From positions 633,501-697,500 of the forward strand of contig BSBM01001440.1 of the NCBI GenBank assembly GCA_027924585.1: a stretch of DNA of 64,000 nucleotides, in the 5' to 3' direction. Position numbers and translations under genes: made by a program. The notes beneath the pieces are model-generated. The model did no database searches and had not been told where the DNA came from. It saw only the letters and a program-made list of their open reading frames with translations. Below are positions 23,890 to 35,939 of this stretch, piece by piece; the stretch's first letter is position 1; every line of letters begins with the position of its first letter. Source of the stretch: Larix kaempferi. Lineage: Eukaryota > Streptophyta > Pinopsida > Pinales > Pinaceae.

Positions 23890-25075
23890 GGTGCTTACAT
23901 TTGATCCTTAGGTCCCTTTTTCTAAAGGTTCAGGTGAGTTCTGTCATTGATAGAATGGCCAAAGAAGCTGCTTTGTTATTTATCTGATTGTTTTGAGGAT
24001 TTTTTGCAGGTCTTGAAGAGAATGTAGTGATAGGGTATTGATTTTGCCAAAACAGCTGAGGAAGAAGCAGCAATAGATGGTTGGAAATTAATGTGAAAAT
24101 GGAGATGAATGTTTCATAAGTTGCAACTGGGTGTTTCAAATTTATTTGTTTCAGAGGGTAGACTATAGATCTCGGTTTATTGCTTAGTTGTTGGCTTTGT
24201 AAAATTTGCATTTTGAAGATGGTTCACACTGTTCACAATTCCTCCTCTGCATGGTTGCTGCTGTGTGAGAGGAATAAAAAAACCTCAAGTTGCAAACCTA
24301 GATGTTTGTGTGTGTGTTCATACATACATATATGGATACGGTGTTCAGAATGGATATGACATATTTTTAGAAAATCAGGATACAATATGGTTAGAATACA
24401 ACAAATACATACATACATACATGTGCAAAAGAAACATGAGACAAAGTTTCAGGATACCATTCATGAATTTCAAATTTGGAAGTAGAGCCAAAACGAGAGT
24501 TACCTTTAAAAGACGCCCAAACTATCTATTTATAACATGATTTGTAACAAGTTAGTGTTGGCATTTTATTTTTTAATTTTGTTTTTTCAAGTGACCAAAA
24601 TGTTGGCTGAAACAGCTGACATGCTTGGCTGAAATGGCCGATATGGCATTTAAAAAAAATGAAATGTCGCTGAAACATTTCAGCCTTGTCTTGAAGGCAT
24701 GTTTCATATCAATAAAAATGGCTAAAATCACTTTAAGATACATGATAATGATGCATCAATAAAAGACTTAACAATCTGCATTGAAGTTCGAGTTACTATT
24801 TATGTCAACAATAATTCAAAGCATAGAGTGAAGTGGAAATAGTTATCGAATGCATACACTAAGTATCAACAAATTACCACAAAATAGAAGATATCTTGTC
24901 AAAGTAAATACAATAGCAACAGTTGTTAAAATAGCTTATTTCCGATAAGCTAATTTTTCTGTTTTTTCTTAATTTTTGTGATTTTTCGAGGCACAACCGT
25001 ACCTTCAGTTTTTCTGATCAAAATTTGTTGTTTTATACTTTGCCAGGTCTTTCGAAGCACAAATAGTATAAAAAT
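23890..25075. other. Gene-free stretch before the RNase H-like gene
   Basis: No gene found. It contains a short tacatacatac microsatellite at 24404-24421 and, at 24605-24690, a cluster of ggctgaaa / ctgaaac words. The last 150 bp may hold the promoter of the RNase H-like gene. Confidence 0.3.
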
Positions 25076-25080
25076 AAAAA

Positions 25081-25644
25081 ATGGTGCACAAGTGGACGTT
25101 ATGCTTAGAAGTGTCTTGCTGTCCGAATCCTGGTCAAGCAAAGATTAAATATGTTATTTACAACAATGCCTCTAATCAGGTCATCCAAAGAACAAGAGAT
25201 GTCTATGGTAGAACTACTAATAATGAGGCATACTATATTGCCCTTGTTGAAGGATTGAAAGACGCAAAAAAGTACAGTGCCAAGGATATTGTAGTTTACA
25301 CAAATTCTGAACTGATATGTAACCAAATGAAAGGCCTCTATCAAGTTCAGGCAATCAATCTGAAGCCTCTTCATAAAGAAGCAACAATCCAAGCTGCCCG
25401 ATTTCAGTCATTTAACATAAATTACCATGCAGAGATTCATAAGCTGTCCACTGGTCTTGTGTTTGGAGAAGTTTCAAAAGAGAGCTCCATTTCGACAGTA
25501 TGTGCGGGTGGTGAAGAGGAATTATTATCAATGTCTATTCCAACAAAAGTTGTCGATGGAAATCGATATAGACCTGCAATCTGTAAAATCAGTATTCTTG
25601 TTATGATCCTTGTGGTGTTTCTAATGTCATGGTTGTTTCGTTGA
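25081..25644 (+). CDS. RNase H-fold protein with altered active site and C-terminal membrane tail
   Basis: An intronless 187-residue frame from ATG 25081. Residues 5-130 follow the plant RNase H (RVT_3-type) fold: CCPNPGQAKIKYVIYN (strands 1-2), TTNNEAYYIALVEGLKDA (helix A with the conserved Glu, E49), IVVYTNSELICNQMKG (strand 4 and helix B), NLKPLHKEA, and FQSFNINYHAEIHKLSTG. Three of four metal-binding acids look changed: E10 where the first Asp sits, N75 for the second Asp (normally GDS), and Ser/Thr near 123-124 for the last Asp. Residues 168-186 (CKISILVMILVVFLMSWLF) are a single hydrophobic helix at the extreme C-terminus, as in tail-anchored proteins. It is probably a non-cleaving nucleic-acid binder on a membrane, which is inference. 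It may descend from a retroelement RNase H or from the host RNase H family; the latter fits better. Confidence 0.7.
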   Translation: MVHKWTLCLEVSCCPNPGQAKIKYVIYNNASNQVIQRTRDVYGRTTNNEAYYIALVEGLKDAKKYSAKDIVVYTNSELICNQMKGLYQVQAINLKPLHKEATIQAARFQSFNINYHAEIHKLSTGLVFGEVSKESSISTVCAGGEEELLSMSIPTKVVDGNRYRPAICKISILVMILVVFLMSWLFR

Positions 25645-25859
25645 AACCCATACATTTAATACTTTCACCTGAAAAGTGACATTTTTGTTGGACAAGTTGG
25701 AATTATCAATGATAAATAGTATGTGATATTTGGGTACCCAGTATTATGAGCTTTTGATTATACTATATGGGATCTCATTTATGCATTTATGTTAAAATGT
25801 TATTTGTATATATTTTTGAGTAGTTTGTATTTGTAGATATTTTTACAGATCTTGCCCAT

Positions 25860-27125
25860 CGTCTATATTTTGTAAGCCTCTTTAAGCAAGAGCTTCTTTA
25901 ATCGGAGTCCAAATGTAATAGACAACTCTCTTCCAATTTGGTGAATTTCTCTTCATACATTTTAATCTTATCTTGCAAGTATTGTACCTGGTTTTCATAC
26001 TTCGTGTTCAAACTCCTTATTGTGGACAATCTTTTGATGACTTCATCTCTCTCTTGGATATCACTCTATTTTTGCTGATTCAAGATCTCTCTAGGCCACT
26101 CATATCAACTTGCAAGTGTCTTAGATTGGATACAATGCATATAAAAGCAGCTTGGTACCTTTGGAATTCAGCCTCTCATTCCTCCATTTCTTTGGAAAGT
26201 TTTTCTTTAGACTCCTCAATCATAAGCATCTGCTCTACTAAGTTTTGTTGGAGTTCATTTCTTCCTCGACGCTCTGCTTCAGCTTTTTCCACTCCAGCCA
26301 TCCTCAAGAACTCTCACCAAATTTTAACTTGAAATCAGATATCCTCCGCTCCTTGTTCTTGACATCAAGTGCAACTATTTGCGTGTGGAATTGGAGAGCT
26401 TGAAGGTTTTCCGGAAGTGATTCAATTTTGGACAAGTCATGCCCTAAGAGGAAATATGGCAGTTATATATTTTGAACCCTATCAGGTTGTTTTCTCCTAT
26501 CTTCGATGTTATAGAGTTTGTTCCATTTTGGCAGCTTTTGTGATGTTGCTCTGTATCTATGTATGGTATAAGATGAACCTTGGCAAATTTAAGTTGGAAC
26601 TACTCGCCATCAATATAAGCATCTACAGGATCTCTGACTTCTAGAATTTTAAATCCATTTGTTGAACAGCTCACCTCGAGGTTTTATGAAAAAGAGCTTC
26701 TTTTATTGTGGCCCAAATGCAATAGAATAATCTCTTCCAATTTGGTTAATTTCTCTTCATACTTTTTCATCTGATCTTGCAAGATTTGTACATGATTTCC
26801 ATACTTAATTTGCAAACTCCTCATTGTGTCCAATCTTTTCATGACTCCATCTCTCTCTTGGATATCCTTCTCGAAGTTGGCAATTTGAAGGGAAAGCCTA
26901 TATGATAGCATCGGCTGCTTTCTTCTCATTTAGAGTAATTTCACATTCTCTTTTAGCTAATTCAAGGTCTCTCTGACTAACTCATCTCTACTTTTATCAG
27001 CTTTGGTTGGATACAAAGTCTGTGAAAACAGCTTTGTGCCTTTGCAATTCAGCCTCACATTCCTCTGTTTCCTTGGATATTTTTCTTTCAACTCCTCTGA
27101 TATATAAACAAAATAAAGAGTGGTA
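25860..27125 (-). pseudogene. Duplicated coiled-coil protein relic (two direct copies)
   Basis: Two direct repeats, about 25860-26330 and 26690-27125 (~830 bp apart), both read on the minus strand as coiled coil. Copy 1 gives LVEQMLMIEESKEKLSKEME, then EAEFQRYQAAF. Copy 2 gives ERKISKETEECEAELQRHKA, then a long helical frame (26929-26684, with KRLDTMRSLQIKYGNHVQIL). Stops and frame changes break both. The repeated SKE.EE.EAE.QR...F...VSN motif shows they are paralogous exons, most likely parts of one tandemly duplicated coiled-coil gene. The family is not identifiable from coiled coil alone. Confidence 0.5.
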
Positions 27126-28180
27126 TGACCTGGTTGTGGTACTGTACATCTATGATTTAATTTCAATTAAAAAAAAAAGGTATGACTTGGTTGTGGTACT
27201 GGTCACCACATGTTGAATGAACACTGGCAGTAAACTAGTAATAGGTTCTCTCCCTTTGATCCATGGTGGCCAACATGGAAATAAATGTTGTTATTGGTAG
27301 TGATCACCATGTGCTCAAAGAACGATGGCAGTTTCCAGTCAGCTAGCAGTGTTCTTTCAGCACATGGTGGCAACATGGAACTAAATCTTGTTACTTGTAA
27401 CAGGACAGTACGCCTTACTATGTTTGATTGTTTATCCAATGGGACTAATTATTGATGATATGAGGTTCATCATACCAGCTCTATAGATATTATAGGAGGG
27501 AGTATTTGTCCTCTTTTTTGTTGAAAATAATATGGCAGAACTTTTTAACCCTTGGAGATTGGATATTACTTCAATAATGCAGTTGGAAAGTGCGTTGTTT
27601 TGAGCATAATTCTATTGCAGAAAAATAAATGTTTTTAGCTTTTGTTTCTAATGGCACTCCTATGTTATGCAATTTTAGCATAATGGTGGTTCCAAATATT
27701 GCACTGTGACATTTTCACATGACAAGTACGCCACTGGCTCTATCTTAGCATAGAAATACATTTTCCTTTAATTTCTCATTTCTACTATTTCCTCCATTTC
27801 CTTATTCACTTCATTGGTTATCAATTGTTTTTATTCAACAAATGGTTAGCATTCAAACTAATTGAAGATTATCCCACCAATTTTTCAAGTGTATTAATGA
27901 GTTTGTGACATTCTACATTTCACACTACTTGAATCCCCCCACTGAATTAAAAAATACAACATTTTCACTTCTCTTCACCTTATAATGGTGTACTTTTTGC
28001 CCCTATAAGGGAAAATTGCTAGTTACAATTACGTATCCATGTTCAAAAGTTAAACATACCCTTTGGGCAGTGTTCATTTTATAACTGCACATCCATGTTT
28101 GGGTAAAGATATCATCAACATTTCTAATAGGCAAGTGACCTTTTGCAGAGAGACTCAACTAACACATCTTCTGCAAAGAA
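27126..28180. other. Gene-free stretch with a small local duplication
   Basis: The word ggtatgacctggttgtggtact occurs near 27121 and, with one change, near 27179. The words ccatgtgctcaaagaac (27307) and gttctttcagcacatgg (27350) form an imperfect inverted pair. No gene is seen. The frame at 28181-28489 just to the right is unrecognised and probably random. Confidence 0.3.
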
Positions 28181-28569
28181 ATGACAAATCAATTAAGACT
28201 TTCAAATTTAAAGTTAAATCCAAAATTACAATCAATTAAGACTTTCGAATCCAAAGTTGAAGGCAATTTTCATATTGAAAATACTAATTTAGGCAATTTC
28301 CATGTTAACGATACTGATTTACCAGAATGCATTGCCATAGATCTTCAAAAAAGGAAATTATGCAGTGTGAATAACCGACCAGAGCTTCCCTTGAGTGAAT
28401 GGAGCCTTCGAGCTTTCGATCTTGTATCTAAACTTTTGTTGAATAGTACTATTTATTCAATCCATTCATCACTTGTTGAGTCAACGTAAGCTGGATCATT
28501 AGCATCATCAACTAGGTATGAATCAACTGAATCTGGAACTTATTCTCCTTCTTAAATTCTTCTTAAATT

Positions 28570-29050
28570 GGCAAGCTCAAGAGAGTTTGCTTGATAACTT
28601 CAGATTTGGAATAGATAGGACAGTTATATTTTTTAGCAAAACCACTCTTTTCATTGAGAAATATCTCAAAATAAATTGACAATCTCAAAAAATGTGTTTA
28701 ATAACTTCAAATTGGGAACAAGTAGGACATTTATTTTTAGTGAAACGACTATTTTTCAACAAGGCATTAGAGAGTATTTTTTGATACAAGATCAACCACA
28801 TCTCTAAGTTTATACGAAAGCTTTGTAGAATCCCACCTTGCTTACATGGTGATCCATTTAAACTTTGTATCGGATAAATTCCACAGTGCATTTATGGTGG
28901 AGACAAATCTAACTTAGAAGATAAAGATTTTTTCCATCATATTCAGGTCCATCTTCAATCTGTGTAGCAGAATATAAAGTTTCACAGGCCCATCTTCAAT
29001 CTCTCTGCACTAGGCCATAAAGGCCATTTTGCATCCCTAAAACTAACTTT
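28570..29050 (-). pseudogene. LINE reverse-transcriptase 3' end (zf-RVT domain) relic
   Basis: Minus-strand open piece 28891-28685 contains a stretch like the zinc-binding zf-RVT domain at the end of plant LINE ORF2: LYQKILSNALLKNSRF, then CPTCSQFEVIKHIF, matching the usual W...L.T...L.....C..C...E...H.F pattern. Only this domain is left and it is surrounded by stops. It is the 3' remnant of a dead non-LTR element. Confidence 0.55.
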
Positions 29051-29811
29051 GTTTCAGGCCAACAAAATTTGGACAAGAGTTTTTGAGCCTAGCGATGATC
29101 TATTTTTAGTGCCCCCTCTCACAAGAAATACTTATTTTCTTAATTTCTTCACTTATGTTGGATTTCATGTCATAGTTGCCTTTTTCTAGTTCATTTTCTG
29201 ATATTTTTCCCCAAAATCCTATTGTAGTTTTTTGAATCACAGATATAAAGTAAGATTGCATAATTTGGGTGCCCCAGGGTTTTTGACGAAGTTGAATCCA
29301 TTTCTGCAATCAAAATTAAATTATGAACAATAAAAAGTTATTATCCAACCATTTTCAAATGCCATAAAAAAATCCACAGAAAAGTCAAAATCATCTAATT
29401 GTTAAACAACTCTGGATTTCAACAATCCTCCAACACTAATTTGGACAAAAGAAAAATCCCAAAATGTTTCCAAACTCAAATGTGAAAAGACTGGTCACAA
29501 AAAACACAATATTTCAGAGGGGTTTTAATAAAAACAAAAAAAATGTAAGCCTCTTTCTACAAATGATGTTCTAGCTCTACATCTTGGAGCACCAGATATT
29601 GTAGAAATAAGCCCTTCCCCTAAAGATGATTTACAATAACAGATTGCAGAATCTCCAATTATAGACCCCATATCACTGGAACAAGCGTTGAAGGCGGGAT
29701 CCAAGACATTTGTGCAGCAACTTCAAAGCAATTAACTATACAGATAATTATCACAAGCCTTGAGCCCTTCTCAATATTCATGGAATCTTCCTTCATAAAA
29801 ATGTGCTTGGC

Positions 29812-32800
29812 TCATTGGTCATCGTTAAAGCTGAAGCCGTTGCATGGTGGATTTCTCATAGCAGAAGATGATGCTCCTCCCCTTCGTCTATAGTCGCCTG
29901 GTAGCATGTCGTGAGTCAGCACAATGGAAAGACTAATAGAACATCCAACACACCAATAAAGGAAAATGCAAAGCAAATCACCAACCTTGCAGGTCACCAA
30001 CTGGAGACTCGTCAATTAATTGGGCATGTTTTGAAGGAGGATGATCCCTTGGACAATTTCTATAATCTGTAATTAAAAAATGAAAGAGTCATTATGAAAT
30101 GCATTTAAAGAAATACAGGCATGCAAACATTGATTACAACATATGAAAGTCTCATCAAATGTACCTGGCACAATAGTAAAGGTTGGATGCCAATATTGCA
30201 TCTCCCTATGGTCTTGGATTGGTACCACGGTTGTGGAGGGTTGCACCTCTGAACACATCAACAAAATACACATTAAAGCAGGTCGATGCCGTAAAAAAGG
30301 GTAATTGACAAACAATTGATAACATATCCTTTTCCAAACCTCGTAGATCAGCAATTGGAGAATCGTCCATTAAGTGGTCATGTTGGAACTCCCCGTGTCT
30401 TTGGCTAGACATCAAGGTTGTAGATTGTTGTACCTCTGCAGACATTAACACACCATGTAGATATGAAACATAAAATAAGTTGAATAAATTGCTTTCACAA
30501 AGTATGAAAAGTAAAGTGAAATGTATCTGGCATGTCGGGAGAATTTTGATGGTGTTGCATCTCCCTTTGGCTTTGGCTAGATGCCACCGTTGTGGAGTGT
30601 TGCACCTCTGCAAATAACAAAACAAAACAACACAAATAAATAAAATTCAGACATATACAATGACACAAAACAAAGTACATAATAGAAATGAATTAAATTA
30701 CAACATAAATGCTCTGTGTGATTGAGAGCATACTACAAGAATGAGCCATAATGTCCATCACTTCCAGAATTTGTGGAATCTGCTATAGCACTTAAGGGAA
30801 GACATTTATTTGAGGCAAGACTTGTCAATCCAGATCTGTCCCATCTTAGACTAATAGAACATCCAACACACCAATAAAGGAAAATGCAAAGCAAATCACC
30901 AACCTTGCAGGTCACCAACTGGAGACTTGTCAATTAATTGGGCATGTTTTGAAGGAGGACGATCCCTTGGACAATTTCTATAATCTGTAATTAAAAAATG
31001 AAAGAGTCATTATGAAATGCATTTAAAGAAATACAGGCATGCACACATTGATTACAACATATGAAAGTCTCATCAAACGTACCTAGCACAACAGTAAAGG
31101 TTGGACGCCAATATTGCATCTCCCTATGGCCTTGGATTGGTAGCACGGTTGTGGAGGGTTGCACCTCTGAACACATCAACAAAATACACATTAAAGCAGG
31201 TCGATGCCGTAAAAAGGGGTAATTGACAAACAATTGATAACATAGCCTTTTCCAAACCTCGTAGATCAGCAATTGGAGAATCGTCCATTAAGTGGTCATG
31301 TTGGAACTCCCCGTGGCTTTGGCTAGACATCAAGGTTGTAGATTGTTGTACCTCTGCAGACATTAACACACCATGTAGATATGAAACATAAAATAAGTTA
31401 AATAAATTGCTTTCAGAAAGTATGAAAAGTAAAGTGAAATGTACCTGGCATGTCAGGAGAATTTTGATGGTGTTGCATCTCCCTTTGGCTTTGGCTAGAT
31501 GCCACCATTGTGGAGTGTTGCACCTCTACAAATAACAAAACAAAACAACACGAATAAATAAAATTCAGACATATACAATGACACAAAACAAAGTACATAA
31601 TAGAAATGAATTAAATTACAACATAAATGCTCTGTGTGATTGAGAGCGTACTACAAGAATGAGCCATAATGTCCATCACTTCCAGAATTTGTGGAATCTG
31701 CTACAGCACTTAAGGGAAGACATTTATTTGAGGCAAGACTTGTTAATCCAGATCTGTCCCATCTTATTCCAGGCATGAAGAAATCAGCTTATTTAAATTA
31801 ATATCAGATTTTCCTTGTTGAATGCACTACTGTTGGAAATAGGATTATATACACAGTATTATTCTTGATATTTGGTTGCTATTATATGGTCTATTTGAAG
31901 TTAAATATTTGAATATTATATATTGTGAGCTATCTGGAACAAAATGCCAAGAACTAAACCACAATGAACAATCAGACCTGTTAATTAAGTTCAGAATTGA
32001 AGTTACAGCAGTAAGACCACTAAATGTTCATCAAAATACCACAACCAAACATTATCCTTCAGTTCACATTAGATTAGATTTTCTCTACAGTGAATTACAG
32101 CAGTCTGAAACCCAGTGTTTGTCGAAATTCCATAGTCATTGGTTGAGCAGATGTGAGGAAAAAATTGCATCCATTTGACTGGGGATTTTACGGTGGTATC
32201 AGAGGATGATTGTTGACAGCTGTGAGGCTTTGAAGAAAAGTGATTGAAGAGGTCGTGACCTTCCATTGAGAGCAGTATCTTGTTGGAGAGCCATTCTTCT
32301 TTCCTATTGAAGGTCAATCAATACATGGGATATTTCCATCATTTTTCCAGGCATGTGCTTTGTGTTTGAATTAATATTCATATCTGAGTTTGGGAAGAAA
32401 TTGTGGCAGGAGGAAGAGTGACTTTTGACATCCTTGGTGGCAAAATATCACTGTCTTTTAGCTGAGTATTATCTTCCACAATCAGTTGTATTTCCACCAT
32501 GAAAATCAGGCTAGAAAAGGGATCATAAGCACCATGTTCCAGATCTGAACTTTCTTGCAATCAGTCAATATATTTCATAAATTCAGTCCTGGGCATCTTT
32601 ATGTAAATCAGGGTGAACATAATTGTCGTGGGCATCAATAATCTTGAGTTCGACAGCTGCTGCAGCAAAGTCAGTTGTTGGGAAGTTTCCAATTCTCAAA
32701 ATTGCTAAGGATCACTCCCAAGCGTTGGAAAGCCACATCTCAATTCCTACTCGTGAGTTAGATGTGATGAATTCATGTAACACATCCTTTATTAGAGGGA

Positions 32801-35610
32801 TTTCTGCATTTAATGAGGAATCCATGACACATGAAGTTTCCTTCAAGCTCCTTAGGAAACAATAAGTTAATATTATTATGTATGATTTTGAATTGTGGGA
32901 CTCATTTTTGATGGTGAAGGAATCTTCCATGGATGTACCTATAAATCTATAAGCACGTAGACGAAACTAACCATAATAACAACACACCATAATATATAAA
33001 ATCTATGAAACTAACTTGAGACCATAGGCAATGCCTTGTTTTCTCGAAGACGTCCCCGCTCTTTGAGGTATTGAAACTGAAACGGTTCATATTCAGATGC
33101 ATGGATATTCAAATCTATTTCCACATGATTGTTTTGTTTTCTCCTCCTTCGTTTCTTTGTAGGGCTAAGGAAACTCTTCTTCCTCTTCAAAGACGAGTCA
33201 AGAGCATCCAAGCCAACTGTGAAGTCAAAATCCATAACGTGCAAATTGTTGGCCTCATCCAACATTTTTTTAACCATATCAATCAATTGGTTGGTCTTGC
33301 TCAGAGTAGCGGGGGGCTGTCTTTAATCAACTGCAAGTAGCTGTACAACTCCTCTCTGGCCAACTGAAGAGCCTCAACATCTGCATCCACACTATCGGTG
33401 GCCACAGGTGTGGTGTGGATATCTACGTTGAGGTTTCGAGGCTCCATACTTATTTCAGGGGGGTCATTGAATGTGGTAGGCATTGCATCCTGATGAAGTA
33501 ATGGATATGAATCACCTGAGTGGTAGAATAACCAATTGAATTTAATGGCATGTTTGCAAATATTTCCACGAATAGACCATGGGCATTCGCAAACTATAAA
33601 ATTTGTGCTATACCTCTTGACAAGGTAATTTTTATCACCATCTATTTGGCTCCTCACCCAGTAAGCATGTGGTGTGCTCTCGTGAGGGCAACAATCACTG
33701 TCCAGAATTCTTCTATCCTTTTCCACTGAATTTTCCATTTGTTTTTCTTTCCTGTAGTTATTTAGGTATCCTTCTTCTTTCAAAATTTCCTTGTAGCGAT
33801 AACAAGGTTCAACACTACATAGAAGCATGTACAGCAACCAGTCCATCCTGCGTGCACATTTCTTCCTTTTATCAGATAGGAAGTTTGTCTTCAGATAACA
33901 ATGGTAAGACTCAACGGCATTGTTGGTATCTTGATTTGCATGGGGAAACTCTCGACAACCTTTCGCCCACATCCCTAAATGTAAAGAACTAGGTTAGTAA
34001 AAGCATGTCATATCAATGAAACACAATATTGAAACATCAACAAGAGTTTGTGCACTTATGGAATTTATCACCCGCAACCCAATTCTTGCGGAAATAGTCC
34101 AAGAACTTCTCTTCATCTTTCCATTTGCTAAGAAAACCATGGATTGCATCATCCACATCATCACTTGAAGTGTGTTTCATAATGAAACCCAACTCTTCGT
34201 ACATCTTATCTGCTTGTTTTTTTTTAGCCAACCGATACACATTTTTTTTCCATGCCCTCCGCACATGCCAAACGCATAAGATCACATCACAACCTGTGAT
34301 CCTCCTGCCATATCTAGAACATTTTAGTGTGACAATATTATATTAAATGTAAGATATATTGTTGCATAACAAAATTCAACTTACCTCAAAGCGGAAATTT
34401 CAGCCAGTGCATCATCTACCATAAATGCATTCACTTTCCAATCAGTACAGATTTTGTAACACCTAAGCATCAACTGCTCCAACCATAGCGCAATATCTGC
34501 TGAAGTATTTCGTTCAGGCAGAACCCATGCAACTGGCACCCCGCTTTGTTGACCATCAAAAGCCACCAATGTGTAAAGCTGGTACTGCCATATTGAAAAG
34601 AACATGTAATGTGAAATTCAAGTCATCTAATATATTCAATTACTACATCTCGAATAAACATATTAATTCAATCATTGACATCCGACTTACCCCATATTTA
34701 TTCGTGCTAAAAGTTGAATCCATGGAAATTATGCTATTATGGGATAGCTTAACCATGCTCTCCAACATCCATTTTGTTTGAATTCCAATTATAAAAGGGA
34801 CCTCTTTACCATTGGGCTTTTGATAAAAGAAGAAATCTTCTGGTTGCTTTTGATTCCAAAGGTTGACACTCATTTCATCCTTTTCGTGGAGTTGATATTT
34901 TCCTTTCGACAACCGATTGTATATGTTTAAAATATCTTTCCTAGATAGGAATAAATCCCTATCTCGGGTTGAAGCATCCATGTCAACATGTCGCTTGATG
35001 TGCATTTTATAACTTGAGTCAATGGACACTCCCGAAAAGTAACAACTCCACATATGCCACAATGTCTTTTGAAAGCTTTGGCTTCTGCAATGTCCTGCCA
35101 TTACCTGAAGTGTCGCGTTGGCCATGACAAGGGCATCCTTGCAAATCTTCATGCTCACACATATTGTAAGTCAGTATTGCTATTTGAGGACTTTTAACCA
35201 TAACCTTCACAATGAAACGACATTGGCAGCCCCTCTTCATTGGAAATTTGGCCCTTCGTTTAGTTGACTCTCCTCCTCTTTTATCCTCTGGGCCATATGA
35301 ACAATGATAACTACATAAAAAAATTTTAGCCGTTAGTAAATACAATGAATGACAAATGTAGTCCCAATGCTAAGAGGTATACAATGCACTTTTGAAATAC
35401 TTACAGTTCATATTGCAAGGCAGCAGTGTCTCTTTTTCCCGGTTTCTTGTTTTGTCGACGTACAAATGTACATGGAGCATCAAGGTTTGTTTCCTCCCCT
35501 TTGATAAAAGCAGGAACTCTATTTGAAGGTATTAGGGCAACACGATCAATGTCATTATTTTCTCGGCATATTTCAGACGAAACTAGGTCTTTACTTGAAA
35601 ATGTGATCAT
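29812..35610 (-). CDS. Mutator-like (MULE) transposase-derived gene with SWIM finger and duplicated cassette exons
   Basis: Proposed minus-strand exons: 35610-35405, 35310-34691, 34584-34385, 34313-34042, 33974-33016, then small exons 31525-31445, 31353-31258, 31166-31083, 30984-30904, 30607-30527, 30435-30340, 30248-30165, 30066-29986, and last exon 29897-29812. Phases agree throughout and the sum is about 1,008 residues if one extra G near 35040 and one missing C near 33310 are corrected. Domains in order: FAR1/MuDR-type Cys/His region (KRGCQCRFIVK), DDE transposase core (ISMDSTFSTNKYG; MVDDALAEISAL; VWHVRRAW; NNAVESYHCYL), SWIM finger CECPWSIRGNICKH (about residues 562-575), and a basic signal (SPTKKRRRRKQ). 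The tail is built from repeats of EVQ.STT...Q...E.Q. Either a young intact MULE gene or a domesticated FUL/FAR1-like factor. An in-frame TAG just upstream of the start rules out a longer N-terminus. Confidence 0.7.
29931..31766. repeat. 918-bp tandem duplication carrying four cassette exons
   Basis: Copy 1 is about 29931-30848 and copy 2 about 30849-31766; the offset is exactly 918 throughout and differences are few. Each copy contains the same four small exons (81, 96, 84 and 81 bp) of the MULE-derived gene, plus an extra open stretch of about 35 codons (30840-30735 and 31758-31653) whose splice phase does not fit the others. All four exon lengths are multiples of three, so the duplication adds 114 residues in frame. 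Confidence 0.95.
32600..32880 (+). other. Open stretch inside an intron of the MULE-derived gene
   Basis: A plus-strand frame of 80 codons (32623-32865) with protein-like composition (SVVGKFPILKIAKDHSQALE, FIRGISAFNEESMTH) lies in the ~1.5-kb intron. I do not recognise it. It may be a captured exon fragment, as Mutator-like elements often carry. Confidence 0.2.
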
Positions 35611-35826
35611 GTTTTTGGGGTCCTACACCTCAAGATCCATGATTGCCTTCCATTTTCCTGGCTTTCTCATTTTGTATGGATGCCTACAAAACAATATGCA
35701 ATTGCATTAGAAATTTAGATTATGTGGATACATGCAAGCAGCAACACACCCTAAAATGCTTGACAAATGCTTGAAATCTGGAAATGAGAAATGAACCAAT
35801 CACATAGTTAACAATCTGTGGTGCAG

Positions 35827-35934
35827 GAGCAGATAGTTGACATGTATATGAAGAGCATGCAGCAGTTCACAGAGTCATTAGCAAAGATGAAGCTTCCCAT
35901 TTTCAAGATGACAGAGCCTGGAATCAACTTCTAG
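35827..35934 (+). pseudogene. Isolated terminal exon of an unnamed plant gene
   Basis: A strong acceptor (ctgtggtgcag) at 35826 is followed by 36 codons ending in TAG at 35934. The reading EQIVDMYMKSMQQFTESLAK, then MKLP, is helical and well formed. I have the impression of a conserved plant protein C-terminus but cannot name it. No upstream exons are visible on this strand within 1 kb, so it may be a captured or orphan exon. Confidence in the exon is moderate and in its function nil. Confidence 0.4.
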
Positions 35935-35939
35935 GCAGC

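Noticed and set aside
28181-28489. 102-codon plus-strand frame
   Set aside because: Two similar internal phrases come from a local sequence duplication (aatcaattaagactttc); no domain or splice context supports a gene.
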